Assembly (NCBI RefSeq): GCF_028765345.1
Contig: NZ_JARAJZ010000009.1
Location: 1 to 64,000 of the forward strand
Length of the DNA: 64,000 bases
Direction: 5' to 3'
Origin: Sporolactobacillus sp. CQH2019
Lineage (GTDB): Bacteria; Bacillota; Bacilli; Bacillales; Sporolactobacillaceae
Shown one piece after another: positions 46,849 to 55,338 of the stretch. How positions within the stretch are numbered: the first letter of the stretch is position 1; each line of letters opens with the position of its first letter. A model generated the notes under the pieces. It did no database searches and was not told the DNA's origin. It saw only the letters and a list, made by a program, of their open reading frames with translations. The position numbers were made by a program, and so were the translations under genes.

Positions 46849-47616
46849 TTATTCAACGTCATGTTCATCATCGGCACAAATGACTTTCGTCTTCTCGAGT
46901 ATCGAAGAACCGATGGTTTCAGGCAGTCTGTCGGTAATAATCAAAGCCTGCTCAATATCGAACATTTTGCAAAAAGATATCTCGGAAAATTTACTTCCGT
47001 CCGCCACGACAAATGACTGGGCAGCCAGCTCTCTGGCGCGTCTCTTAAGCGCCGCCTCTTCGGGATCGGGTGTCGTGTAGCCCATTTCGGCGTCTATTCC
47101 ATTGACGCCGATGAAGGCTTTATCGAACCGGAAAAGATTCAGAGTCCGGGCGGCAATGCTGCCGACAAGCGCCTTGGTTGTCCCTTTCATCAAGCCGCCG
47201 ATCAGGTAGGACACAATCCGCCTGCTGACAAGCGCCTCACCATGAGCAGGGCTGTTGGTGACAACGGTTACATTCTTCGCATCAATATAAGGAATCATTT
47301 CCAAAGTCGTCGTTCCCGCATCCAGATAAATGCATTCATTATCTTTCACCAGACGTCCGGCCAGTTGAGCAATTATTTTCTTTTGCTGCATATATTTAGA
47401 AGTCTTCGTTTCCATGTCAGGCTCTTCACTGCGCGGTAGCAGCAAGGAAGCCCCTCCGTGAATACGGCGCAGCAAATGGCGGCTTTCCAGCTCCTGCAGG
47501 TCGCGGCGGACCGTCGACTCAGAAGAATTAAGAAAACGAACTAAATCCTGTAATTTGACGACACGGGCATTCTCCAATTTCTTCAAAATAATTTGCTGTC
47601 TCTCTTCGGCCAACAT
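46849..47616 (-). CDS. fruR: DeoR-family regulator of fructose genes
   Basis: A 255-aa DeoR repressor. The N-terminal HTH reads VVKLQDLVRFLNSSESTVRRDL with the DeoR-typical RRIHGGA; the C-terminal sugar-phosphate sensor has YLDAGTTTLEMIPY and VVADGSKFSEISF. Its position before fruA points to FruR, which responds to fructose-1-phosphate. ATG at 47616 (MLAEERQ) has GGAGG 8 nt upstream; the frame's earlier ATG at 47631 overlaps that site. Confidence 0.88.
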   Translation of the reverse strand: MLAEERQQIILKKLENARVVKLQDLVRFLNSSESTVRRDLQELESRHLLRRIHGGASLLLPRSEEPDMETKTSKYMQQKKIIAQLAGRLVKDNECIYLDAGTTTLEMIPYIDAKNVTVVTNSPAHGEALVSRRIVSYLIGGLMKGTTKALVGSIAARTLNLFRFDKAFIGVNGIDAEMGYTTPDPEEAALKRRARELAAQSFVVADGSKFSEISFCKMFDIEQALIITDRLPETIGSSILEKTKVICADDEHDVE

Positions 47617-47837
47617 ACTCCATTCCTCCATGCCATTATTTTACCATGATTCCGTTCAAAATCAATCTTTTTACATCAAAATCATTCATATATATTTCAA
47701 TAACTTCCATTACTAAAATAACAGATCCGCAAAAGCTTGTAAAATCTATTCGAGTCACTTCCTTTGAATTTAATCAGCCGTTGGCATATAGTTTTTGTGA
47801 ATAGACTAACCGGACGTATAGAAGGAGGATGCTTCTG

Positions 47838-48584
47838 ATGGAAAACATCAAAGGGAAAGTCATTATTATTACAGGCGCCTCGAGCGGTATCGGAGCAGCC
47901 ACCGCCAAAAAGCTGGCCGGAGAAGGCGCGGCGGTTGTTCTCGGTGCAAGACGTACAGAGCGTCTGGAGGAGCTGGTTTCCACGATCCGCCAAAACGGAG
48001 GGGAAGCCGTCAGCAAGAAAACAGACGTTACTTCTGCAAGGGAAGTGCAGGAACTCGTCGATACGGCCGTTGAGAGGTACCATCGTGTAGACGTCCTGTT
48101 TAACAACGCCGGGCTGATGCCTCTCTCATATCTTCGTGATCTTAAAATCGACGAATGGGAGCGGATGATTGACGTCAATATCAAGGGTGTTCTTTACGGT
48201 ATTGCCGCCGTTCTGCCGATTATGAGGAAGCAAAAATCGGGCCAGATCATTAACACGGCTTCCGTTGCTGGCCACGTCGTCAGCCCCGGAGGTGCCGTGT
48301 ACAGCGCAACAAAATTTGCTGTTCGGTCAATCTCCGAAGGCCTGCGAAAGGAAGAATCGCCCGACAGCCTGATTCGTGTCACCAGCATTTCCCCCGGTGC
48401 CGTTTTAACCGAGCTCCCGAGCACGATCACTGATCCGCAACTGAAACAAAATATAATCGACCGGGAAAAATTTCACGGCATCTCTGCCGAGGACATTGCC
48501 AATGCAGTGGCCTATGCCGTCAGCCAGCCGGACGGCGTCGCAGTCAATGAAGTACTGGTGCGCCCAACGACACAGATCAATTAA
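47838..48584 (+). CDS. Classical SDR family oxidoreductase
   Basis: A 248-aa short-chain dehydrogenase: the cofactor loop TGASSGIGAATAKKL (about 12-26), an Arg following strand 2 (GARRTERL) suggesting NADPH, the NNAG motif, catalytic Ser in NTASVAGHV and YSATK (Tyr/Lys). The substrate is unknown; YdfG-like relatives reduce hydroxy acids or ketones. ATG at 47838 has GGAGG 9 nt upstream. A quinone reductase-like gene follows after a terminator. Confidence 0.92.
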   Translation: MENIKGKVIIITGASSGIGAATAKKLAGEGAAVVLGARRTERLEELVSTIRQNGGEAVSKKTDVTSAREVQELVDTAVERYHRVDVLFNNAGLMPLSYLRDLKIDEWERMIDVNIKGVLYGIAAVLPIMRKQKSGQIINTASVAGHVVSPGGAVYSATKFAVRSISEGLRKEESPDSLIRVTSISPGAVLTELPSTITDPQLKQNIIDREKFHGISAEDIANAVAYAVSQPDGVAVNEVLVRPTTQIN

Positions 48585-48659
48585 GCCGCACGATTCCGAT
48601 GCAATCGGCCAACTGCAGGTTCTTGCCTGCCGGTCCATTTTTCATACCGTTTCTGTCAG

Positions 48660-48690
48660 CTCTCTCCGGCTTCACCGGAGAGAGTATTAT
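48660..48690 (+). terminator. Terminator after the SDR gene
   Basis: CTCTCTCCGG (48660-48669) pairs with CCGGAGAGAG (48675-48684), followed by TATTATT, a weak T-run. Confidence 0.6.
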
Positions 48691-48720
48691 TAAATGCAAT
48701 CACATTCAGGGAGGGGCTTT

Positions 48721-49713
48721 ATGTCTGAAAGATTCAAAGCTTTGGTCGTAGACAAGAAGAATGACCGTTTTTCCGTAAGCATTGAAACACTTTCACTGCA
48801 TGATTTGCCCGAGAGTGATGTCTTAATTAAAGTCCGTTATTCCAGCGTAAATTATAAAGACAGCCTCGCATCGATCCCGGACGGCAAAATTGTTTCGTCT
48901 TACCCTTTTATTCCCGGCGTCGACCTGGCCGGCACGGTTGTCTCTTCAAAAGACCGTCGATTTCGCAAGGGAGATCGGGTTATTGCAACTGGTTTCGGAA
49001 TCGGGGTCTCCCATTTCGGCGGCTACAGTGAATATGCCAGAATCCCTGCGGATTGGCTTGTTCCTCTGCCTGACGGACTGACATTGGCGGAGGCGATGAT
49101 CTTCGGCACCGCCGGTTTTACTGCGGCATTGTCAATTCAAAAACTGGAAGATAGCGGCCTGACCCCCGCGGACGGGAAAGTGCTCGTCACGGGAGCTACC
49201 GGCGGTGTCGGAAGTCTTGCGGTTGCCATGCTGGCGAAATCGGGCTATCAGATTGTTGCCAGTACCGGCAAGGAAACCGAGCGGGATTATCTGCATCGGC
49301 TCGGCGCAAAAGAAGTCATTTCAAGGCAGGACGTCTGTCCGGGAAAGATGAGGAAGCTGGACAAACAGCTGTGGGCTGCGGCGGTTGATCCGGTCGGCGG
49401 GAATACTCTTGCAGCCGTTTTAAGCAAAACAAGCTACGGAGGTGCGGTCGCCGTCAGCGGCCTGACCGGCGGAACAGACGTGCCGACAACCGTTTATCCG
49501 TTTATTCTGCGAGGTGTCAGCCTTTTAGGCATCGATTCGGTTTATTGTCCGATGGATCTGCGAAAAAAAATCTGGCAGAGAATGGCCTCCGATCTGAACC
49601 CGGGAAAAGTGCTGGCATCGCTTCGAAAAGAAATCGGCCTGCAGGATCTGCCTGGGACACTGCCTCTTCTTTTGAAGGGCCGGTCACGCGGCAGAATGAT
49701 TGTCCGATTATAA
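48721..49713 (+). CDS. YhdH/YhfP-family quinone or acrylyl-CoA reductase
   Basis: A zinc-free MDR enzyme of 330 aa: RYSSVNYKDSLA, PGVDLAGTVVSS, FGGYSEYARIPADWLVPLP, and the nucleotide loop VTGATGGVGSLAVAML (about 150-165). This is the YhdH/AcuI group, NADPH-dependent reductases of acrylyl-CoA or quinones. The ATG at 48721 has GGGAGGGG upstream. Cytosolic, monocistronic. Confidence 0.9.
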   Translation: MSERFKALVVDKKNDRFSVSIETLSLHDLPESDVLIKVRYSSVNYKDSLASIPDGKIVSSYPFIPGVDLAGTVVSSKDRRFRKGDRVIATGFGIGVSHFGGYSEYARIPADWLVPLPDGLTLAEAMIFGTAGFTAALSIQKLEDSGLTPADGKVLVTGATGGVGSLAVAMLAKSGYQIVASTGKETERDYLHRLGAKEVISRQDVCPGKMRKLDKQLWAAAVDPVGGNTLAAVLSKTSYGGAVAVSGLTGGTDVPTTVYPFILRGVSLLGIDSVYCPMDLRKKIWQRMASDLNPGKVLASLRKEIGLQDLPGTLPLLLKGRSRGRMIVRL

Positions 49714-49786
49714 AAAATAGTGTTTTTCCCGCTCTGCAGCGGTCTTTATTGGCAATTCAGGCGCTCATGTTCCAGTTCGGAACGGA

Positions 49787-49894
49787 TCAGGATCTGAGCG
49801 TTCGGAATCTTTTTCCCCATTCATCTTCTATTCGGTCATACAGTTCATCCACCGTACCGAGACGGATCCAATGCCATTCTCCCTTCTCAGCCAT
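49787..49894 (-). CDS. Possible 35-aa ORF or gene fragment
   Basis: The minus strand holds MAEKGEWHWIRLGTVDELYD and 15 more codons (RIEDEWGKRFRTLRS), a very protein-like composition in an otherwise empty 49714-50185 gap. There is only a weak upstream site, so it may be a fragment. No family recognised. Confidence 0.35.
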   Translation of the reverse strand: MAEKGEWHWIRLGTVDELYDRIEDEWGKRFRTLRS

Positions 49895-50185
49895 CCGTTT
49901 CTGATTTATCTATGACAAGAGGCGGCGACCGGCTTCAGATTTTACCGGAAGCGGCTCATCATCGTCACCCGGATCGTTTATGCTCAAGCATTGAGCCCAG
50001 CATTCTTTCATTTTATCTGATTTTAAATCGGATACAATTCATACACTGTTTTAGACAGAACGGATCATGCCCCTGAGATTTAGCTATGAATCTGTCAAAT
50101 TCGTTCAAAGGGAAAACAAAACAGTTCACAACCCTGTCGAAAAAGCGTAAAATTGATGTAATCACATATGAAAGGTGTGTTTTAA

Positions 50186-50614
50186 ATGGCTCAACAACCG
50201 CCGTCCATTCCTCGTCCTCTCGTCCGAACGAACCAGTGGATTATTGTACTGAGCGTAGCTGCCACCTGGCTGACCGGCCAGTTCTGGATTCTGCTGATTC
50301 CGCTTCTGTCCGGGCTCTCAGGACTCTTCTTTCAATTCAATCCGGTTATGAAACTTGCAAAACTTTTCTTACGCAAGCCTGCGTCTTCCTATATACCGGA
50401 GGACCGCGATCAGCAAAAATTTAATCAGACGATTGCCGTATCCTGTCTTTCTCTTGCTTTTATCAGCTATCTTTTGAACTGGCATGTAGCGGCCATCATT
50501 TTCACGGCGATCGTCGGACTGGCGGCCTTTATCGCCATCCTTGGTTTCTGCATCGGCTGCTTTATCCATTTTCACCTGTCCCAGTACCTCCAGCGCAGAA
50601 GATCTCATGTATAA
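50186..50614 (+). CDS. DUF4395 family membrane protein
   Basis: A 142-aa protein with four membrane helices and the DUF4395 signature: IPRPLVRTNQWIIVLSV, TGQFWILLIPLLSGL, FNQTIAVSCLSLAFISYL and IAILGFCIGCFIHF with a Cys pair (FCIGC). DUF4395 members often accompany thioredoxin-like proteins; none is adjacent here. AAAGGTG lies 8 nt before the ATG. Confidence 0.88.
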   Translation: MAQQPPSIPRPLVRTNQWIIVLSVAATWLTGQFWILLIPLLSGLSGLFFQFNPVMKLAKLFLRKPASSYIPEDRDQQKFNQTIAVSCLSLAFISYLLNWHVAAIIFTAIVGLAAFIAILGFCIGCFIHFHLSQYLQRRRSHV

Positions 50615-50741
50615 GCTGCACATGCCATTGCCAAGGAAACGGAAAATCAGAAGATTTATCCGATCGGGCATAAGGCGGGCAGCAGCCGTGAAATCCGGCT
50701 TTTATGCCGCTTGAAAAGGATCCCTTCCTGTTTATCTGTTC

Positions 50742-50779
50742 AAAAAAATCTAGACAAAAAAGTGTCTCGATTTTTTATT
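50742..50779 (+). terminator. Terminator after the DUF4395 gene
   Basis: AAAAAAATC (50742-50750) pairs with GATTTTTT (50769-50776), with inner GACA/TGTC, ending in ATT. The rest of 50615-50931 shows no gene. Confidence 0.6.
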
Positions 50780-50931
50780 GCCGATTCATTCTTTCGTGCC
50801 GTTATGCCGTTAATAGAAAATTTTCCCTCATCTATCTTCTTTCCTATTTTTCGCCGGGCCGCCCGAACCTATATAACTGATTGCTCACTATTTCTGACCG
50901 GAATCTATGACACCGATGATAAACAGATTAA

Positions 50932-50966
50932 GGCACACTCTCTCGAAACAGCGCGGAGAATGTGCC
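50932..50966 (-). terminator. Hairpin after the holin gene
   Basis: GGCACA (50932-50937) pairs with TGTGCC (50961-50966), with CTC/GAG pairing inside; on the minus strand TTAATC follows. The T-run is weak. Confidence 0.45.
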
Positions 50967-50990
50967 CCTCTTTATGTTGTCTTTCCCTGT

Positions 50991-51251
50991 CTACTTGGTT
51001 CTTCCCTGCCGGGGATTGAAGGCCAGTTCGAATAAGCCCGTAGAAGACAGCCCCGAGAGTCCGCCTGCCCAAAGCCTGTAAGCCGCATCCAGATCGGTGA
51101 ACGGTATTGCAAGATAACCGATGATCATACCGATGACAACGGCATACACGGGGACAAGATTTTTAGGCAATGAAACCGATTTTTTCAGGAGTCCGACTAA
51201 CGCGGTAATGATCGGTGAAAGAATGGTAGCTAGCACGAGAATGGTTTCCAT
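50991..51251 (-). CDS. Phage-type holin, A118/Hol118-like
   Basis: An 86-aa protein with two hydrophobic helices (ILVLATILSPIITALVGLLK and VPVYAVVIGMIIGYLAI) and the family tail DAAYRLWAGGLSGLSSTGLFEL. It fits small phage holins of the Listeria A118 type, which open the membrane for an endolysin. No endolysin or other phage gene is nearby, so it is an orphan, perhaps domesticated or a prophage remnant. Confidence 0.8.
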   Translation of the reverse strand: METILVLATILSPIITALVGLLKKSVSLPKNLVPVYAVVIGMIIGYLAIPFTDLDAAYRLWAGGLSGLSSTGLFELAFNPRQGRTK

Positions 51252-51361
51252 AGCAATCGCGCTCCCTTCTACCGTCCATTGTATTTCTGCAGGACTCTAT
51301 TTATGATCTATTCATTTTGCAAGCATTGCAGGCAGAATCGATAAACGGCGGATGCCGAAAA

Positions 51362-51970
51362 TCAGCCGCCATTCTTTCTTCCTCTTATTCTAAGCAGGGG
51401 TTTGGCAACAAGCGGCGAGATGACGGCCGCCGCAAAGGCCTCTGCCAAACCGTTCGTACAAACGATAAATAACAGGGCGGGAAGAAGTTTGGACACGTCC
51501 ATTTGATAGTAATTGGCATAAGGAACTCTGTAAAACAAATAAATCAGCCCTAAAACCAGAACTGTATTCGTCAACGATCCGAGGATGGCCGACAGCGACA
51601 TCGCCGCGAGATCAAACCGTTTTATTCTTCTTAGCAGCCGGTAAGCGTAACCGGCAAACAGCCCGATAAGTATTCTCGGAACGATGGATATCAGGGGATT
51701 GGTAAAAACAATTGGGGCGATCGGGCTGCTGGGGAATGTAAAGGCTCTGATGAACGTCGTCATCCCCCAGATCCCTCCTATAATCGCTCCGTCAACCGGT
51801 CCCAGTACGATCGCCGTGATAATGACAGTAATGTGAATCACAGTCAGGCTCAATGGGCCTACAGGTATATAGCCCAAAAAAGGGACGAAATTTTGCAAAA
51901 TAATGATTGCGGTGAATATTCCCATCAAAACAATTCGATAAGTTCGATTATTGCGCTGATTGTTTTTCAT
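51362..51970 (-). CDS. ECF transporter S component
   Basis: A 202-aa membrane protein with six predicted helices and the ECF S-component pattern: YRIVLMGIFTAIIILQNFVP, YIPVGPLSLTVIHITVIITA, VDGAIIGGIWGM and TNPLISIVPRILIGLFAGY. Such proteins bind a vitamin and dock on the shared EcfAAT module. The sequence style is like PanT (pantothenate) proteins, but the substrate is not proven. GAGGAG is upstream of the ATG. A cre-like site lies 42 nt upstream. Confidence 0.85.
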   Translation of the reverse strand: MKNNQRNNRTYRIVLMGIFTAIIILQNFVPFLGYIPVGPLSLTVIHITVIITAIVLGPVDGAIIGGIWGMTTFIRAFTFPSSPIAPIVFTNPLISIVPRILIGLFAGYAYRLLRRIKRFDLAAMSLSAILGSLTNTVLVLGLIYLFYRVPYANYYQMDVSKLLPALLFIVCTNGLAEAFAAAVISPLVAKPLLRIRGRKNGG

Positions 51971-52012
51971 AGAGCCGGGGTCTCCTCAAAGTCAAAATGT
52001 AAAAGATTTTAT

Positions 52013-52027
52013 TTGTAAGCGTTTCCG
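52013..52027. promoter_or_regulatory. cre-like catabolite control site
   Basis: TTGTAAGCGTTTCCG matches the CcpA consensus WTGNAANCGNWNNCW in all but the last position. It lies between the ECF S-component start and its likely promoter, which would suit CcpA repression. Confidence 0.5.
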
Positions 52028-52154
52028 ATCTTTAATATAGCACAGGGCCAGTCGGAGGTCTATCTCCGAAAAAGATTCCGTCGACAAATGTTTTTACAGA
52101 TAGCACAGCCTCCTTATCAAAATATTTTTGAATATGTAAAAAGCTCCCCGCATT

Positions 52155-52787
52155 TCATCCCATGATCTCTTTCTTTTTTTCCTCAGCGGCCGACAGTTTC
52201 ACAATATTGTCACGAAATGATTTCGTTGAAGAAACAATAATCATCGGAAATAATTTCTTTGAATGGTCCGTCAATCTTCTGCCGCCGTCCGGATGGACGA
52301 TGATCAGAAGAACCAGCATAAAGAAACGGAGCCACTTTTTTCTTTGTCCCGCAGGCAGATCGATGACATCGAACCCGAATTGTTCCGCCCCTTGATGCAG
52401 TAACGATACGCCATAAAGAGCTCTGACATCGATTTTCCGGTTTTTCACCTGTTCCAGATAGGCATTTAGCCTAATAAACGTTCGTTTCATCGTCCGGATA
52501 AGGATGGATGCCATCTGAATGTGACTTTTGGAGTTCAAATAAATATTCAGAAGCATTTTATTATTAAAGTGAAGTTCAACGATTAAATCACCCCGATGCA
52601 GCCCTTCGCCGTCATGAAGCGGCAGAAAACGTCCGTGATAGGGTTTTATTTTATAGTACAGCAGATCCTTGGCATTTCTCAGTGACAAGTGATGCAACTT
52701 GTGATACAGCGCTTCCCAGAGAAACCAGATGCCGAGGAGGCATTTCTTTGGCACTCTCAGACGGCTTTCAGATACATCCATTTTCAC
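52155..52787 (-). CDS. YkoP-like uncharacterised protein
   Basis: A 210-aa protein, no membrane anchor clear except one internal hydrophobic segment (WLRFFMLVLLIIVHP). The middle part, HGRFLPLHDGEGLHRGDLIVELHFNNKML (a marker at about 50-78), resembles the YkoP domain of Bacillus, of unknown function and often linked to polysaccharide deacetylases. Start GTG 52787 (or ATG at 52781), both near AAAGGAGA. The gene is isolated. Confidence 0.6.
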   Translation of the reverse strand: MKMDVSESRLRVPKKCLLGIWFLWEALYHKLHHLSLRNAKDLLYYKIKPYHGRFLPLHDGEGLHRGDLIVELHFNNKMLLNIYLNSKSHIQMASILIRTMKRTFIRLNAYLEQVKNRKIDVRALYGVSLLHQGAEQFGFDVIDLPAGQRKKWLRFFMLVLLIIVHPDGGRRLTDHSKKLFPMIIVSSTKSFRDNIVKLSAAEEKKKEIMG

Positions 52788-53072
52788 TTCTCTCCTTTCT
52801 CAGTCGGAGCGGTAATTTACTTACATTCTATCACAGAGAAAAAACAAAAATCCCGTCATTAATAGAGCCTTGATCAGAATGAAACGGCGATTAAAAAGTG
52901 TTGATCATCCATCTGTTTTTTTGCACGTTTTGAATTAACGGCGGTCTGTCCCGGCCATTTCCAAAAATGTCTTATTTAGTATTTCACAGTTTCCTTAAAT
53001 TTTTCTAAAACAGATTGGAACGCTGAATCAAGGATCGGGGAACGATACCGGCCGGCCTGAATCTATGAATGC

Positions 53073-53105
53073 CGTCAAGCCGGTTTCGTACCGGTTATTT
53101 TGACG
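53073..53105. other. Hairpin in a 540-nt gap
   Basis: CGTCAA (53073-53078) and TTGACG (53100-53105) enclose CCGGT/ACCGG. No T-run. The 52788-53290 gap otherwise shows no gene. Confidence 0.4.
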
Positions 53106-53290
53106 AAACCATTTAGAAACCGCCGAAAAAATTCACTTTTTGCATTTCACCATAATTTCACAACCATGGTCAGTGCTTTTATCTCTCCCGCCGTTCCGTT
53201 CCGGCTTCCTGCGTTCCGGAGCTTATTCTTTATATGAAGAAATAGGCTCATGTTTCTTGTTCGCACCCTTTGCACCCCTTCCCTTCCGCT

Positions 53291-53320
53291 CATATAATGT
53301 ACTATCACGTAATGGGAGGT
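53291..53320 (+). promoter_or_regulatory. Shared upstream element of yjcZ-type genes (copy 1)
   Basis: CATATAATG (53291-53299) and then ACTATCACGTAATGGGAGGTG are nearly repeated before the third peptide gene as CATATAGTG and TTATCACGTGATAGGAGGTG. CATATAAT resembles the -10 of sporulation sigma factors (sigma-E/G/K type). Confidence 0.5.
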
Positions 53321-53327
53321 GTCTGCA

Positions 53328-53432
53328 TTGGGTTATCCTGCTACTGGTGGATACGGCTACGGCAGTGGATTTGCTCTGATCGTCGTTCTGTTCATTCTGT
53401 TGATTATTGTCGGTACTGCTTTTTGTTACTAA
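53328..53432 (+). CDS. YjcZ family sporulation peptide
   Basis: A 34-aa peptide: a Gly/Tyr-rich start (GYPATGGYGYGSG) and a hydrophobic segment [20 protein letters not shown]. This is the YjcZ/spore-coat-associated small protein signature. TTG start with GGGAGGTG 6 nt upstream. First of three copies in 1 kb. Likely membrane-located in the developing spore or mother cell. Confidence 0.9.
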   Translation: MGYPATGGYGYGSGFALIVVLFILLIIVGTAFCY

Positions 53433-53500
53433 AAGCAGGCGGTGCGCCCAGATGCTCATCGGACGAGAATAGCCTGCGCCGGATGTTCCAATACCGTTCG

Positions 53501-53531
53501 AAAGCACAGCCGATCCCTCGCTGTGCTTTTT
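53501..53531 (+). terminator. Terminator after first yjcZ-type gene
   Basis: AAAGCACAGC (53501-53510) pairs with GCTGTGCTTT (53520-53529), and the T-run continues to 53531. Confidence 0.8.
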
Positions 53532-53870
53532 GACTGCCGTCCGGACAGGAAGCGGAGGCTGATTCATTGCCGGCGGATCATTCAGGTCAAAACGCACGCC
53601 TATTTTTCTGAAGGAAAGGCTCCTTAAAGGATCGGCTGGCATATGAATAAATCGTCCAATCATTAAGCATGGCAGGGAGCGAAGCCGCAGGTGTGATAAA
53701 AGGCGAACCGGGCGCGGAATGCCGCCTGTTGTTCTCTGTTCCACCGTTTAATCGGCCTTGTCCGGGACTTCGCGGAAGGCCTCCTGCCCTGTAGTTTGGA
53801 TGTCCTTTCTTTTTACAAAGTACTATCTCTGTGCGTTAACCGATGAATGAAATATAAGGAGGTGTGTCTC

Positions 53871-54017
53871 TTGTTTAATAATCGGCCCTATGGCGGATAT
53901 TGCGGATGCCCGGGTGGATACGGCGGCTATGGCGGTTACGGATTCGGAAACGGCTTTGCTTTAATTGTTGTCCTGTTTATTCTGTTGATTATTGTCGGTG
54001 CAACTTTTGTTTATTGA
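53871..54017 (+). CDS. YjcZ family sporulation peptide
   Basis: A 48-aa peptide with a longer Gly/Tyr region ([19 protein letters not shown]) containing a Cys-Gly-Cys, followed by [23 protein letters not shown] start at 53871 after AAGGAGGTG. The upstream element of copies 1 and 3 is not obvious here, so it may have a different promoter. Confidence 0.9.
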   Translation: MFNNRPYGGYCGCPGGYGGYGGYGFGNGFALIVVLFILLIIVGATFVY

Positions 54018-54073
54018 TCAATGCCACGGCCCATTTTCATCGCCGCACACAACCTTATTTGTTCCATCCCTTT

Positions 54074-54102
54074 AAGGGCACGCTCCATCGGTGCCCTTCT
54101 TA
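54074..54102 (+). terminator. Terminator after second yjcZ-type gene
   Basis: AAGGGCAC (54074-54081) pairs with GTGCCCTT (54091-54098), then CTTAA, a weak T-run. Confidence 0.6.
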
Positions 54103-54209
54103 AGTGATTATTGAAGGAAAAGGGTGCGCCAGGAGTACAGCCGCAATGGTCTGCTCAAAATGGTCTTTTATACTCCTCCATTTGTCCCTCACGTAAATGC
54201 CCGCCCGCA

Positions 54210-54240
54210 CATATAGTGGATTATCACGTGATAGGAGGTG
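54210..54240 (+). promoter_or_regulatory. Shared upstream element of yjcZ-type genes (copy 2)
   Basis: CATATAGTG (54210-54218) and TTATCACGTGATAGGAGGTG match the element before the first peptide gene. Confidence 0.5.
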
Positions 54241-54246
54241 TCATCC

Positions 54247-54336
54247 ATGGATGGATACAGTCCCGTCAGCGGTTTTGCCCTGATTGTCGTTTTATTTATT
54301 CTGTTGATCATTGTAGGCACTGCTTTCGTTTACTAA
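54247..54336 (+). CDS. YjcZ family sporulation peptide, short form
   Basis: A 29-aa peptide, MDGYSPVSG followed by [20 protein letters not shown]. The Gly/Tyr region is reduced to a few residues, but the hydrophobic half is the same. AGGAGGTG lies 6 nt before the ATG. Confidence 0.88.
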   Translation: MDGYSPVSGFALIVVLFILLIIVGTAFVY

Positions 54337-54383
54337 AAACAAATGCCGTATCCATAGGCACCCATATCAGACCTCCCTTGAGA

Positions 54384-54412
54384 AAGGGCACCCGGCTAAG
54401 GTGCCCTTGATT
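54384..54412 (+). terminator. Terminator after third yjcZ-type gene
   Basis: AAGGGCACC (54384-54392) pairs with GGTGCCCTT (54400-54408), followed by GATTG. Similar in sequence to the hairpin at 54074. Confidence 0.65.
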
Positions 54413-54498
54413 GTGTTCTGCAAATTCAAAGCCGGTTACGGGCTCTGTTCGGCCGGCCGGTTCGCTCAGGGATTCTTAAAGCCCGCCCTATTTAATCA

Positions 54499-55338
54499 TC
54501 AATGAACCCGGAATCTTCCCCGAAAACGGTTGGTCTCTTGCTTGAAAAGCAGATTCTCAAAATAATTGCGAACGACTTTTATATACTGCTTATCATGACG
54601 GTCAATAAAATTTTGCTCCAATATTTTTTTCATGGTGCCGGTATTCAGAATAAAATTTACATCTCTGTGTTTATAATGAAAAAATACTTTTTTTAAAATC
54701 TTTTTTCCGCTCTTTGTTACGATTAAATGCCCTTCCCTATCATAACGTATTAACAAATTGAATTTTCGAAGCAATTCTTTTCTGTCATACACCCATCGAT
54801 CCAGCGAGGGGTATTTATTGTCTATCCGTCTGAATAATCGGATCGTATTCAAAACATCATAGTAAGCGTTATGCTGCTTCCCGACGAATTCAAGCCCGAA
54901 CAGTGAAAGAGCTTTTTTTAAACTCGGCTGCTGATCTAAATGACAGTCATACATCACTATTTCCTGCAAATCCATATATCCTTTGATCCATCTTGTGCTT
55001 GCCTTATATTTCAAGGCGTTTTCCAGGAAATAACAAATATCATGACTACTAAAACTGACAAAAATGACTGATTCATAGAAATTGTTCTGAAGTCTGGATA
55101 CATACGCCTGAAAGTCCGGTGCATCCCTGACAAGATCCAGCGTAATGCCGGTTAATTCCCGGATCGGCTTTTGTATTCCAAATTGTGGTTTTATATAAGA
55201 ATTAAAATAGTTTATGCGGCTGTTTGTCCCGCTTTTTTCATATAAACCGGAACTGAATTGGATAATTTCATCAATGCCGTTTGGATATAAGTGCCCCATA
55301 TTGGCCTCGAAGTCCACAATTAAATAAATCACCGCCAT
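54499..55338 (-). CDS. DEDDh 3'-5' exonuclease-domain protein
   Basis: A 279-aa protein with an N-terminal RNase T/DnaQ-type exonuclease domain: YLIVDFEANMG (Asp/Glu), ELTGITLDLV, SFSSHDICYFL (Asp) and KQHNAYYDVLNTIRLF (His and Asp of H-x4-D). It resembles KapD-like sporulation exonucleases. The C-terminal 100 residues are basic and unknown. Start is ATG 55338 or GTG 55341 or 55332; GGTGAT overlaps this area, so the start is unsure. It would act on nucleic acid ends in the cytoplasm. Confidence 0.8.
   Translation of the reverse strand: MAVIYLIVDFEANMGHLYPNGIDEIIQFSSGLYEKSGTNSRINYFNSYIKPQFGIQKPIRELTGITLDLVRDAPDFQAYVSRLQNNFYESVIFVSFSSHDICYFLENALKYKASTRWIKGYMDLQEIVMYDCHLDQQPSLKKALSLFGLEFVGKQHNAYYDVLNTIRLFRRIDNKYPSLDRWVYDRKELLRKFNLLIRYDREGHLIVTKSGKKILKKVFFHYKHRDVNFILNTGTMKKILEQNFIDRHDKQYIKVVRNYFENLLFKQETNRFRGRFRVH

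Noticed and set aside
53223-53744. 173-codon minus-strand frame
   Set aside because: Antisense over the first yjcZ-type gene and its terminator.
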